DNA of 64,000 nucleotides from Sphaerolaimus hirsutus. Its lineage: Eukaryota; Nematoda; Chromadorea; Monhysterida; Sphaerolaimidae. Both the position numbers and the translations under genes were made by a program. Below are positions 35,101-50,100 of the stretch, piece after piece; position 1 is the first letter of the stretch; every line of letters starts with the position of its first letter. The DNA lies in contig OZ038450.1 of assembly GCA_964036195.1 (NCBI GenBank), positions 15,254,701-15,318,700 of the forward strand, read 5' to 3'. The notes beneath the pieces are model-generated. The model was not told the origin of the DNA. It made no database searches and was given only the letters and a program-made list of their open reading frames with translations.

Positions 35101-38100
35101 ACATGTCGTCTTGATCTGGCTGCGCACACTAGTTTTCAGCCGAATTTTCGAAAACTGATAAATTAGCTTTGAACACATTTGAGCTTTCTAGAATGAGCTG
35201 TCCGCCAACTGCAGTTGACGGGGGTTAAATATGAGTCATTCTAGAAAGCTCATATCAAAGCTGATTGATGAATTTTCGAAATTTCTGTTGAAAACTAGTG
35301 TGCGTGGGGGCAATGGTTTGCATAGAAATTGGTTTCAATGATCCACTCCGGCTCAAATATTTTGTGTCAATTTGGTTCAGTACCACAGCATTTTTAATTG
35401 ATTTTTTAAAATAAATATGTACCGTATGTCCTCGTAATACCCCCTCGAAATACCCCCTCAAAATGGCCACTATGAATTTATTAGCCCCCCCTCGAAATAC
35501 CCCCCCCACCACAAATTGAGTGTACAGAGAACGTAGATGACAAAACTGCGGTTTGTGATTCGGACACTGTAAAACACACGTTAAAAACAATAAATTGTTA
35601 CGTTAGGACTGTGTTACATACTTATATAGGTCAATAGACTGTTAAATACATATAGCGGTTATTGTTGCATTTTTTACATCTGCGTACGTTACACACGACA
35701 ATTTAGTACTGGAATTTCCAAAAAAATGTCTGACGAAATAATAAGCCCCCCACGAAATACCCCCCCCCCCCCTTGTTTAACCCCCCCCCCCCTTCAAAAC
35801 TCGCACTCTGAAACAATCACCCACGGGATACGGATTCGAGGAAATACGGTAAATTGATTTGGTTTAAATCCATAAAATATATGATTTGATTTTGTTTAAT
35901 TCAGTGCCGGTGTGAGAATAAAACCGATTGTTTTGTTTGGTCGATTTAAGATTGTAATTTTTTCGACCAACACACACGAGCGAAAACTTCGCAGGCGCGG
36001 CCGCTGCACGAGCTCAACATGACCACTGTCAAGTGCATGACGGACCTGTCGCCGATCATGCGCAAGGTGTTCATCGGCTACAGCTTCCTGTTGGGCTACT
36101 TGTGCCCCGCGCTCGTCATCACCGCCTGCTACGGCTCCATGATCGCATCGCTCGTGTTCTCGTCGCTCAGAAACATGCAGTCCAGGATACCCATGAAGAA
36201 GGTGGCGCATTTGTAATCGTTTGATTTCATATTTAGGATTTATTTGGACCGTATTTACATTTGATTCAAATCTGAAAACACCAATAAAAATCAATATATA
36301 GGTAAATGGAAGCAAATTGAATGAAAGTGTCTGAAACGGGGCCAGATCACCCTCGTAAGCCTCCCATGGAACACTCGCAGGTGGTAGTGAGCACGTTTCT
36401 GGTGGTGGCCTTCTACTACGCCGTGTGGACGCCCTACTGGCTGCTGGTCTTCCTGTTCATGTTCGCCGACGTGCACGATCTGCTCGGCAGCCAGCTGTAC
36501 TACATGACCACGTACATCGTGCACGCGCTGCCCTACACCGGCTCCGCGTGCAACTGGGTCTTCTACGCCTACTTGAATAGCCGACTGAGAAGCACCTACA
36601 CCGAGGCGAAGGAATTGAGAATGGCCAGGACCAGAGCTTCGCAGGCCATTAATGCCACGCTAGTCGGTTTCTTTTCGTCATTTAGCTTGACAAAATAATT
36701 TGAAAACGCTACCGTATTTCCTCGAAATAGCCCCCTTGAAATCTGAAAACTCTGAAAAAATTAAACTCCTCTCGAAATACATCCAGCCAAAATGAGTGTA
36801 ACGAGAATGTTATTTTCAAAAACTGCAGTTTGTGATCTGTGTGATGCAGAACACACGTTAAAAACAATGACTGAATGACCTATGTCACAACAGGACTTAT
36901 ACTGTAACTAGGCCTTATATTTACACGTCAGTTATTTTTGCATCTTTCTACTTCTGCATACGTACAAAAAAAACGAATAAGCATTTGAGAGTTCAGAAAA
37001 TCCTGGCCAAATAACAACCCCCCTCGATAAACCCCCTTTAAAATTATCGCTATGAAAGAACAGCCGCCCCGGGGGTATTTCGAGGAAATACGGTAATTTC
37101 GATTCTCCCAATGTAAAAAAACCCGGCGGCGCAGTTGGAGGCGCCCGTCGACTCTGGCGGCCGGCGTCGTTCCACGCCCGTGCCGGTAAAGGCGCCGGCG
37201 CGGCTGCCGTGCATGTCGCAGCTGCGGGCGATCTCGCTGTCGAGCCGCGTCCTGTCGCTGTCCAAGGGCGCCTGCCACAATCCCGACCCCGTGGCGCGCA
37301 ACGGCGCCGGCTTACGGCAGCTCTCCTTCGACTCCAGGATCGGCTCGCCCTGGTGCGACGGCGGCGAGTCGCAGCAGCAGATTCTGGACGGGCACTTGTG
37401 AGTCGTGGTGGGTGTGCGCGTCGATCTGCTTCATTGGGGTGGCCGGCTTTTTTACCTGAGCAGTGGTTCATGTACTGAGGTAGGTAATCGCTCCTCCAAT
37501 AACGTTTTCGGGCAAAGCCGAGATTGCGGGTTGGCGCTAGTTTATTTCGACGCACAGATAGCTGGCTGAGCAAATCCCGGGGTATAAATATACTTAGAGA
37601 GGTAGCTCAAACAATTCGGAGTAAGCATATTGTGGCTCAAGAATGTCGTCCGCCATATATGTACATGCTTTTATACACCGTATTTCCTCGAAGTAATCCC
37701 GGGATATCTATTTTCGCCAGCCGACTTGGGGGGTTTTCGAGGCGAGGGTTAATTAGAGGGGATTATTAATTAGTCAGCATTTTCATGGAAGTCCATCATT
37801 AATTTAACGAAGGTCCATCATTAATGAAGGGTTCTCCCAATCTCTCACAGCGACTTTTCACCTTGCACTCTGGTTCACCCCGGAAGAACGAAGTAAAAGT
37901 GCCAACGATATATCAGTTCATAAAAAGTTGAGGAAATACATTGCTGTAACCTATAATGTTTTACGTCAACTTATTCACAACAATAAGTTTTATTTTTCAT
38001 ATTTTTAGAAAAAAGCGCATGCGTTACCTAGGTAATTATCATTATCCTTCCAACGCGAGACAAAAATAACTGCGCGTGCGGAGGGTCATGAAAATATGTC

Positions 38101-41100
38101 ACTTGAGTATAACTACAATATGTTCTTACTTTCATTCAACGTTCTCTTTAGCTCATTTGGAAAGTATTTAGTGAAAAGAAAAAATTTGAAACCGGTTTCT
38201 TGGAACGGGCGTAAGAAAAACCGGCCCAGGCCGGTATAACGGACTTCGTGGAGTGTTTTCTTTTGTTTTGTTTGTTGTTTTGAACTTATTTAATAGGACT
38301 TTTAGCCTTACCTGACCGTTATTCTCTTGCAGTTGCGTTTTATCACAAATTTACGGTTTTATCTAAATACCCGGGATATTGGCACATGTCCAAAAATCTG
38401 GATCCGTACTCGGATATAGCACACCTGGCGTCAGACCCTCTCAACACGTCATTTAATTCATTTCGGTCTCGCACGAGCACAAACTGGGACTCGGCCAGCG
38501 GTGATTCCATCTCATCGTCCGCGAGCGTAGCCACGTGCAAAATAATGGACAAGACACCCGAAAATCTAACCGACGGTGGTGCCGACGACACCCGCCCGAT
38601 GGACACGGATAGGAACCTGAAGCGGCGCTTGGCATACTCGGAAGTGAGTCGTTTGAACATGTTATCTTTAGCATTGAAATTTTGCGAAACGGGATATGGT
38701 AGATTACGGTACCTGGAAAGTGGATTAATGTTACTTTTTATACTATGCATGACTTATTTACTAAACGTACAAATACACATAGCGCTAATACAGAGCGGCA
38801 CGGCTGACAAAAAACTGGCTCTGGTAGAGACGGAAAAATGTGCTTCATCGCCACGATATCGTCCTGAAGACACGGTTTTGGCTGATGCATTGAAAATTTC
38901 GGTGGGTGGTGGGAAGTGTTTTTCGATGGATGTATTGCTTTCGAGTCGAGTTAGATTGACCAGAACATTTCACTGCTCTCATTACGGCACAGAAAATTTT
39001 TTGGGGGGTAAATACACGGATATCTTGCACGTGGTACTTAACGGTGATATATTCGATCCAGGTATTTTCATAGTTGACAAAGATGTACTGATGTTAAAAA
39101 TTGGGCACCACATTAGGATCGACGTGCTACAAAGTGTAATGGTAACTTGGAAATATATAACACAGAAAAGCTGCGATGGTACACGCGCGATTTTCGACGA
39201 ATTAGAGGCAAAAATGGCGGATGGTAAGGGGTCGGACACGGTGGACGTGCGCATGATGCACATGTTGGCATCGCATGTGCGCAGCTTGGAGGAATCGGTA
39301 AAAGTACTCAAAAATCCTCAAAAACTGTCCAGCGAACAGACCCGTGAACCAGTTCCAATCCACTTCTCGGCGCTAGAGTACAGCGACATGTTCAGCCTGT
39401 GCTGGCAGTACACGGTGATGCTGGACGGTTTCGAGGAAGTTTTTCCCTGCATGCTGTTGGCGTTGATGAGGGTTAGTGATAGGAAATTTACCCACGTGGT
39501 TTTTTATTTCATGCTTGGAAACCGGGGGTTACACTGGATGGGGGGTTATACCGGGGGTTACACCGGGGGTTACACAATTATAGCCATGAATGGCCAGTTA
39601 TACAAAATATATTTAATCTCTTTAAAACATACACAAAAATATAAATCTCACTCCCAGATCCAGGCAGAACTATGCTGACCGTGGCAAAATGAATGGATAA
39701 AGAAATACAGAGAATTGATAATTAGGCTCATATTTGCATATTTACTTATTTGCACTATTTTACAATTTATGCACTATATTAATTTACCACGCAAATTGTA
39801 TTTCCTGCACTATATTATTTACCCATGGAGAATATTCGATTAGGAAAGTGTTCTATAAGTTATTGATAGGTTTATGTGGAATGTTTAGGTTAAAAGGTCA
39901 AATAAGTTATTATTAGGTGTATTAATACAAAATTAGGCTCATTCAACTCGCCGTAATTTTCTGATCATTATTATATATACATTTGCATAGTTTACTTGCA
40001 ATTTGGGAAAGTCAAAAGTTGTAAATATTTATGTGCCACGTATTTATTTAGGCCAGCGTCCTAACAGAGAAATAGCGCCCTGTGTGTAGCTAGCATTTAC
40101 TGTACGTATTTACGAAGCCCTTCGCGTAGGCATAATTATTGTAACCCTGCTCACAACTTATATTTATATTTACTTAATAATTATAATACCCTGCTCAAGT
40201 TGAATATATTATAAACCCTACTCAATTAATATACCCATTTACCTCGAATAAGTCCCAATTTGCCAATTATGAAGTATACGTTTCCAGGAAGTGATTACTA
40301 TTATTGTGTTGAATGTACTTTGTTCTATTTACGTCATTAGGAACACTTGCACTACTATTTATAAATTCCCAACCCTATTATATTAGTCCCAATGTGCGTC
40401 AAGGTTTTCTGACAAATTGAACCAAATTAGTAAATCGGCCGAGTTTGCCGACTTCGCGCCTCGTAAGATTAATAGTTTTCTATTAACCCAATTTGTACCT
40501 GGTATTTCTTTACCATGAGTATTTGAATGTATGCCCGCGCAGTATGAGGCAACTGTTTCGGCTAGATATGTTTATTTGTTGCATTTGTGACTTACTTGTG
40601 TATTTGTATTAGGAAATTACTGTAGCTGTTTTTCTATACATGATTTCTGTGTCTTAGCTACTTTGGAAGTTTTTATTTCAGTCTGCGGACCCCAAGCTAC
40701 TGAACGAAAATAAGCTAGCGATAGAAACTTCAATTAGGAAGCTCGCTAGACTTTGCGCTTTTGTAACACGCTGTATCTGATCGAAATAAAGTACCTGAAA
40801 CAATTCGAACTCCCTTTTCAACACACAACTATGGAATAAACTCAACTTGGCTGTCGACAAGTGGACGTTCGGCTACAACGGGAAATCAACCACTCTAAAG
40901 GCCGTTTCTCACTACGGTCTTGGAGTTGCCGGATTCGGTGGTAGAAGACGCTGACTTCGGTGGCTTCATCACATGGCGCAGCGAGCAGGGTGATGGCATG
41001 ACATTGTGCTATCACCAAGCCGGAACGGACATTGTGCGGCAGTTGGCAGAACTTCAAAAGTCCTGCTGAACATCAATTGGCCTTGGCTGAGCGTTGGCTG

Positions 41101-44100
41101 TTGATTTGCAGACAGCATTGTGCCAAAGTCACGGCACTCCTGTCTACATCCTGGGAGCGGTTCTACGCTCACGCGCGGAGGACACTGGAGTTCTGACAAG
41201 CCTGTCAGGATTTCAGGCAGCTTTCACCAGTGTTCTAGCAAGGTGCTAGACGCTGGGCGGCACCGGCATTTGACAAGGAGTCATTGTCGGACGGTGGTCA
41301 AACTTTTGCTGGACGTTCCTGGACATCCGGACGCCAGTGACCGCTCGCACGTCCTTCCTATGCCGAGGGAGGGTGACCTGACGGAGACAGGATCGCCACA
41401 GAGCCACGCTAGTCAAAGGGCTGTTTTTTGGGCATTCGCGGAGGTCCCTCGCTCCACTGGGTAAGAGTGGACTCATACCTCGGAAGTGCAAAAGTAGGGG
41501 TATCAGTGTACAAAGGGCTGTAGCTGACAAAGGGCTGTAGCTGACAGAGAGTGGATTTGAAAACCAAGTATTAGGATACTTGGTAGCGTGTAGGGGCTTT
41601 GCGGAGCTCCCATCAAATATACACGCTGTGCCTGCTCGGTACCATCAGATCAGACAGCACAGAAGTGCCAGAATACTGCATTGCACAGGCGCAATTGCAG
41701 AGCAGTGTACAGAAACACTGCCCAGAATCAGAAAGTGCACCAGAGTGCACAGAAACGTGTCACAGGCGACACGGCAAGCGCAGCACTGCGCACGGCGGCA
41801 CAGGAGCCGCTCAGGAAAGCAAGTGGCCGGCGTGGTCACAAGGCACACAGGCGTGCCAGAAAGAGTGCCAGAGCGCTCAGAAAGAGTGTGTACGGACCCT
41901 CCTTGGGCGCACACTGCTGGGCAAATAAATTGTTTATTGTCCAGGTGTATTTGACCGGTGTGTTGAAGTCAACGCGTATAAACAATCACGTCAGGGGCTT
42001 TAGGAACACACCTGGTGCCAGTGCAGTAAAGGTCAACGCGTGAGAACACGTCAGGGGCCTGTAGGACTGCATTGGTATTGTGCGTGGCACAACAAATCCG
42101 TGGTGCACAGAGCACTGCACAGAAAGACGCAGAGAAGCGTCACAAGCGTCACAGGCGACGCACTATAAAGAGAAACAGTGAAGGAAAAATTCATCAGCAA
42201 AAATGGTTTCGCCAACAGGTCACATCAGAAAGACCCTGGGGCCAGCAAAGCACAGGGTGGAAAGTAGATTGGCAAGAGAATTTGCCAAGTATGACCTGGA
42301 GCTATTTGCGGAAGCATCAAAGGAAGATAAGAGAACAGAGATGAGAAGAGTGATTGCAACTATCAAACAGGAGGGTGCAAAATTGGAAAGTGCAATGACT
42401 GCAGTGAGAACTCAATTTGACGCATGGAGGGACATCGTCAAGGACATTGACGAACCCGACCAGTTGGAACAAGAACAGAAGATATACCAAGACTCATATG
42501 AGGAGTATGCAAACATGTCAGACTTGGTGACACAGAAAATTGCAGCCATGAATGTATACATCGAAGAGTTGCAAGACATGATCCAGCAACAGAGCGGAAA
42601 TACCATGTATGAAGTCAATACAGCATTCATACAGCAGATGGCTGCCCAGATGGCTCTGACAGCTCAGGGAGCTGCTCCGGGGGCCAGTTCAACCAATGTA
42701 ACCACAGCAAAGAGCGTCAAATTACAGAAACTGGAAGTGGAACAGTTTACTGGGGAAATTGTCAAATTTAGATCATGGTGGCAAATGTTCGAATCCCACA
42801 TTCACAATCGGACAGATTTGGAGGACATTTCCAAGTTTTCATACTTGAGGAGCTTGCTGAAAGGCTCAGCATTTGGCATGATCAGTGGATTGAGTGTGAC
42901 CGCAGAGAATTATGCACCCGCAATTGCAATGCTCAAAAAGAGATATGACCAGCCAGTTGTGGTCAGAAACACGCTGATGAGTAATATCATGAAGCTGCGA
43001 CAGGCCAGGAATACCTGTCAGGATATGAGAATTTTGTTTGATGCAATTGAAAGGCTGCTCCAGCAGTTGGAGTCACTGGGTGAATCAGTGGAACATCCAA
43101 TGCTGTTGAGCCAGCTGCAACAGAAAGTGCCACCCGAGGTTCTCAGAGAAATCCAGAAGGAACAGGGAACTGAGGAAGCCTTGACGGTGGAAAAATTCAG
43201 AGAGCTGTTTGGCAAGCAGCTAGCGCTCAGTGAGGCTGTACAGCACGCACAGCAAACTGAGGCACCAGTTCAGCAATCGCGCCAGGGATTCGGGAATAAT
43301 CCTCGCGCACAGCAATTCAATAATCGATTCCAAGGCAATGGGAATCGATTCAGAGGGCCAGAGAACCCAAGGACCAGCACAGGGAGCATGTCTGTGATCC
43401 AGAATGGTCAGAGTGCACCACAGGCTGGATTCATGAATCCTGGGAGGCCGTGTGTGTTCTGCAATGACACACAGCAATTACACTTTAATGATAAGTGTCC
43501 AAAGTTCAAAACTGCCAGAGAAAGGAGAGTGATTTTGTCAAAGGCAGAGCGATGCCTGAGATGCCTGCAGAGAGGGCATTACATGAATCAATGTCAATTT
43601 ACGAGAAATTGTTTCTATTGCAAGTCCAATAGGCACCACACTGCGGTGTGCCCAGAGAAATTTGGTGACAATGGCAATGGAAACGCTGGACGGCAAATTC
43701 CAGCGTTCAGAGCGAATGGTCAACAGAATGGCCAGCAATCAGCAAACAATGGCAGAAAGTCTGTGCCGACGGCCGGTCGACCAGCACAGAGCCAACAGAG
43801 AAAGGCTACAGTGAATTGTGTCACTGTAGAAGAAGCTGGACCAGAAATGGTAGAGACAGAAACCATATCCAGCACAGTGGTTACAGAACCAAATACAAAG
43901 CAACAAAATACATCAGTGAACCTGTCAGTGAACAGGAATATGTCAATGTTGATGACAGCCAGAACCGTGATTGAGGCTTCAGAAATGGATACAGAGATGG
44001 AGCCTGAACAGCCACCACTACAGATTCAAGCGTTCCTGGACACAGGATCCCAGGGAACGTACATGTCAGAGAAAGTGGCCAAGAAACTCAATTTGAAGAG

Positions 44101-47100
44101 TACAGGTGAACACCACATCCAGGTGTACACATTCGGAAATGAAAAGCCGCACTATAAAGTAGTACAGCAAGTGGAATTCAGAATGCGGCTCAGAAATGGC
44201 CAGAAAGTGGAAATGGTGGCAGATGTGGTCCCGACGTTGACCACAGAACAAGTCAAAGTGCCTGTATCAGAACAGGACGAAAAGTACCTGCAGAAGTACT
44301 TCCCGGATGAGAGTTACTTTGCAGACAGAATTCCCAAGGAAAAAGGGACAGAGTGCAAGTTCAAGCCAGACATTATAGTGGGCTTGAATTATTTCTGGGA
44401 CTTGATGTCCAGAAACACCAGCACCACCAAACTTCCGTCAGGATTGTATGTCATTCCATCAGAATTGGGATTGCTGATGGGAGGTGGGCAGCTGATGAGC
44501 AACAGAAATCAATGGACCACGGATGGCGCATATCCGGTGGTGGTCAATACAATTGTGCATCAAATTCAGAGAGAAAAGTGGTACGAGGAAGCACCGTTGT
44601 CAATTGCTCCTGTACCAAATGTCAAAGACATGGATAGACTGGATACCATTGGCATAATGGACCAGCCAGACCTCGTCGAGGACGATGAGGCCATCAAGCA
44701 ATTCAATGAGAGTGTACAGAGAAACCCAGATGGACGGTACTCTGTAAAGTTCATGTACAAACCGAATTTGCATGAGCTCCCAGATAACAAGGCAATGGCG
44801 TTCAAGAGGTTCAGATACCTCACCAATAGGCTCAAGAGAGACCCAGAATTACTGGAGAAAATTCAGACAATCATGAAAACGCAAGAGGAGCAAGGAGTGA
44901 TTGAGAAAGTTCAAGAGGATATTATGGATGGCAGAAAGTTCCATATATTGCCTCATCAACCAGTGATAACGCCAGAGAAAACTACCACAAAGGTCAGAGA
45001 GGTATATGATGCCTCAGCGAAACCGCCAGGCATGCCAAGCCTGAATGAGTGCATGTACCGCGGTCCAGTTATACTACCACAGCTGGTAGGGATGCTGATG
45101 CGATTCCGATTGCATGGAATTGCACTGGTCGCAGACATAGAAAAAGCGTTTCTGCAGATTAGTCTGCAGGACAGTGACAGAGATGTGACAAGATTTCTGT
45201 GGTACAAGGATCCCACGAAACCATCTATGGAGGACAACATTCAGATTTACAGATTTGCCAGAGTGCCATTTGGCATAATCTGCAGCCCAGCGCTGCTAGC
45301 GCTGACAGTCAGATACCACCTGAATCAAGCTGGCACAGAAAATGCAAAATTGATCGATGAAAATCTGTATGTGGATAATTTGATCCTCAGTGTGGACACA
45401 GAGCAGAAAGCAATCGAATTGTACCAGGAATCTAAAGTGCTGTTCACAGAGGCACAGATGAATCTGAGAGAATGGAACAGCAACAATAAGAGCTTTACTT
45501 GGCAATTGGCAGAGTCAGATGTGGCCAAGGAAATTGTCACAACAGTCCTAGGAATGAAATGGGACACAGAGAGCGACCAGATGTGGCTGAAAACGCCAAA
45601 GACAGTTCAGCAATCACAGTTATCAGAAACTGACCAGAAAATCAAACTTCCCACGAAAAGGACAGTTGCAAAGGTGACTGCGGGATGTTTTGATCCAATG
45701 GGACTCGTTAGTCCTGTCCTACTGCCAGCAAAGAGATTTTTGCAAACGTTATGGCATTCAGGACCAAGTGCCAAAGAATGGGACACACCCCTGTCTGAGG
45801 AACAGACAGCAATTTGGCAGCAACTAGAGACAGAGTTGCTCAAAGTTGGACAGATCAAGTTCAACCGAAATTTGAATTATCAGAGTGGTGCAGATGCACA
45901 ACTGCACATTTTCGTCGATGCCTCAGCAATGGCATACAGCGCAGCGGCATACATATGCCAGAAAACAGAAAATGACAGCGGCACGTCAAGCCTGCTGTAC
46001 TCCAGATTGAGACTCGCTCCAAAGAAATCAGAAGTGACAATTCCACGGCTGGAATTGTTAGCAATGTTGATCGGCAGCAGAATGTCAAAGTTTATTCACA
46101 AGGAGCTCAAGGACGTCAAATTCAGTCAAACAGTCGTATGGTCAGATTCAACTTGTTGTCTGAAGTGGCTGACAACTGCGAAGCCACTGGCATGTTTTGT
46201 CAAGAACAGATTGGATGAAATCAGGAAAATTCAGAGTGAGACAGAAAACATGCATATCAGACACATCGCAGGACTGGAGAACCCAGCTGACATGGCTACA
46301 AGAGGCATGAATATGTCAGAGTTGGAAGGCAGTAACCTGTGGTGGAAAGGGCCAGAATGGCTGATGACTGGAGAGTGGCCAGAGCCAAAAGTGGAGCCAG
46401 TTACGCCAGAAGTAATGGCAAAAATCAAGAAAGAAGAGCTCAAGTTCCCAAAAGCCAGTCCAATTTACCTGGGCACCACACAGCAAGTGGCCAGTGACCC
46501 AGATGTCAGCAATGTGCAAATTTATGAAAGCAGGCAAAGCAACCCATTGGGAATTGAGGTTCAGAGATTTTCATCACTGACAAAATTACTGGATGCAACA
46601 GTATACGTGATGAGATTTGTGCGACAGATGCACAAAAAGCGCAGCAGAAATGGCAGTCAGAGTGGACTGTCAGAAATCATGGAAAATATCTGTGGTACAA
46701 TGAAACCACAAGGAATTATCAGTATTGAAGAGAGAGAGATTGCGTTGAAATATTGGATCAAAGTGACGCAACAGAATCATTACAAAGGAGTGGCAGAGAT
46801 TCTGGCAACAGGCCACAGCAGAGGCAGCCAGAATAGCAAGAAAACAGCTGCAGACCAGCAGTTGATCAAATGGCTCAATGTGCAAATGCATCAGGATGGA
46901 ATCCTGAAGTGCCATGGCAGAATGGAGCATACAGACCCACAGGAGGTCACAGTGCCACTTATACTGTTGCCAGCAATGGCTACAGTGACTCAGCTGATCG
47001 TCAGAGACCAGCATGAAAAGTTGATGCACGCAGGAGTGCAACACACATTGGCAGCAATCAGACAAAAGTACTGGATTACACAGGGCAGACGGGTGATCTA

Positions 47101-50100
47101 CAATGTGACCAGAACCTGCCCAACCTGTAAGAAATTGGGAGCGAAGCCGTACCAGCTTCCACCAATGCCAGATTTGCCAGAAACCAGAGTTCAGAGAGCT
47201 AGACCGTTCCAGTACACGGGCTTGGATTATTTGGGACCAGTTTGGTACAAAGTGGACAAAGATCACAGGAAAATGTGGATCTGTTTGTTCACATGTATGG
47301 TGACACGTGCAGTTCACCTGGAAAGTGTGCTGGACATGACAGCACAGGAATTCCTGAACGCAGTCAGGAGATTCATCGCCAGGCGTGGAAAGCCTGAGGC
47401 AGTGATTTCAGACAATGCGACGCAATTCAAATTGACAGAGAAAGTGCTCAGCACAAGCACTGACAAGGCCATCAATACTGGAAAGGAATGGTCAGAAATG
47501 GTCAAAAGTGGAGCAGTACAGACTTACTGCTCACAGCAACAAATCCAGTGGAACATGACTACTCCTATGGCACCATGGCAGGGAGGAGTCTATGAAAGAA
47601 TGGTGGGCATCACCAAGAAACATTTCAAAGCAGCTGTGGGGCACAGAATGTTAACCCTACAAGAATTGTTGACACTTCTGCCAGAAGTTGAGGCAGTGAT
47701 CAACAGCAGGCCGATTTCTTACATCTATGGTGATGTGAAGAGCCTCAGAGTGCTGACGCCAAAAGACTTCCTGACAGGGGAAGGTCAGATTGGAGCACCA
47801 CAGTTTGACGCAGACAAAGATGGAGAATTTGTGCCCAGAATGGATAACGCAGCGAAACTGCAGAAATATTGGGAGACAACCCAGCAAACTTTGGATAAGT
47901 TCTGGGACTTGTGGCATCAAGAGTATATCCCGAGCTTGAGGGAAAGAACTCAGGTGACGCACAAACATGGCAGATTGACAGCGACTCAAGAACCCAAAGT
48001 GAATGAAGTCATGCTGATTTATGAAGAGAACATGCCCAGAGGTGCATGGAGGATGGGTCGCATCGAGCAGTTAGAATCCAGCAAAGATGGACAGATTCAC
48101 TCAGCAAAAGTCAGAACTGCCAACAGAAATGTGGTCAGCAGACCACTCAATCAATTGTATCCGCTGGAAATCAATTCAAAGACAATGGATATCCCAGAGA
48201 CAGCAGTGACAGTCAAAGTGGATTTACTGGACCCAGCGATTGTCCAGAAACATGTCAGAAATCAGAGCTCGAACAGAGACTCTGTACCAAACCCTGCTCA
48301 GAGGAACTCAGCATCAGATAGAGTCCTGAGGAGTGCAACAGGGAAGGCCACAGCAACCACCAGCAATCTGCTGATTGGAATGCTATGCATGGTGTTGATG
48401 CTGACAGGCATGTCAGAGTCAGCAACGCTGAGAGAAGCCAGCAAGGCTTACAGCGAAGTATTTTCCAGAACATACGTTCTAGAAACCTCGACAGTAAGGC
48501 CACCATCATTGGCAGCGCATCATGGATTGCCGCCTTTGCCTTCAGAATGGCCACCAAAATCTGTCAGAGAAATGCAGACTTATGAGAGATTCAAGGATGC
48601 AATCAAGGACCATCCTGTGGAACAAGTGATCAGCTCACAAAGCCAGAAGTATCAGATTTGCACCAGTGGAAGACATGGACATGCGCTTACAGTTCCTGAA
48701 GAAGTTCAGTGCCATATCCCACCAAGGAATTTTGTCAAGGCAATGAAAGTTACACTTTACGCACAGAGACAGATTCCACAGAAAGAGAAAGCATACAGAT
48801 GCTACATCAGAATCAAAGAGATTATCACACACACCAGTTTCTGGGGAGCGAAAGGCATTACAGGCAATTTTGAGAAATACCAGCAAGTTGGTGTGGTAGC
48901 CTGTAACTATGCACGAATTCACAAGATGTTTAGAGGAACACCTTTGGTGGAAATGGAGCCCAGAGTGTGGACAACCAATCAAACCTTGAATGTGGAATAT
49001 TCATGGTGTTGTCATGACAAAAAAAATGTCGTCAGTAACTTCTACATGGAAGAAGGAACCGTGGCTTCACTTGATGGAAAGACTGTAATCAGCGACTTGC
49101 AAGATTTCAGCCAGTGCAGAGCCATGATGGGACATTGCAGAGACCACAACTATGGAATCACAGTGTGGGACACGGAGAACTTCAAGCATCAATGCGCATA
49201 TGAGAGAATTGGCAGATTCAAATCAGAGATATCTGGCCAGACAATTATTGTGTCAAAATTGCAAGCAGCATACTCCCACAGCAACAAGACAAAGAGGCCA
49301 ATTGGTTCAGAATGTGTTCCGGGAGACACATACTACACCGATCAAGGAGGTGTATTCATCCAGTTTGACAGAAGAGAAGATGTGCCTGTGGAATGGGCAA
49401 TGCCAGGAAAGATAGTGGAGGCAAGAGAGTCAACAATCAGTGGAACGTTGTATGCCAGATTAGACGACAGAAACTCCAAGTTTCAATTCCTGCAACATGT
49501 GGTCAGAGAGATGACTCAGGCACAATTTGCGATTGTATGGCATCAGCTATGTCAACTTCGCAAGAACCAGCTGGACATGTTGACTCAGCTTTTCCGCATC
49601 GATCCAACACTGGGGATTCGAGCCATGCTGGGAAGACAGGATGTTCATGCAGAATGGGCTGGAGAAGCAATTATGTTTTGGGAATGCAAGGAAGTGCAGC
49701 CATACATAATTTATCAGACAGGAAAAGTGGGAGAGACATGTTACAAGTACACACCAATGAGATTGGACAAAGACGGGCCCTTGTGGTTCAAGAGCCCAGG
49801 CAGCAGAGACTTGGTGGAGAAATCACCAGAAGAGGATTGCAGCCACACCACACCGCACCTGTACAGAAACGAACATGGACAGTGGAAGTCCGCACATGGA
49901 ATGGTACATGTTACAGAGACGCCGATTGAAATGACATGGAAAGGACAATGGCAGGCCTTCACGTTTGACGCGCCTCACCTGTTCACCAACATTGTCAACA
50001 GAGCGACCAATTTCATGGATGTCAGAGGCCAGATTCAGAGACTACAGAGTTTAGAGCATGTGCAGAATCAGTTGATTGATTACACAGCAGACATGTCATT

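Noticed and set aside
37135..37401. TGA at 37399-37401 as the only GPCR stop codon
   Set aside because: The TGA overlaps a strong GTGAGT donor, and an in-phase tail exon exists at 60115. The shorter end remains possible as an alternative.
39734..40860. Small open frames in the 5' LTR, repeated at 51011-52137
   Set aside because: They are identical in both LTRs, lack any domain, and overlap expected LTR regulatory sequence.
41120..42070. Overlapping open frames of about 90-125 codons in the BEL leader
   Set aside because: Several frames are open at once, as expected for stop-poor sequence, and none has a recognisable domain.
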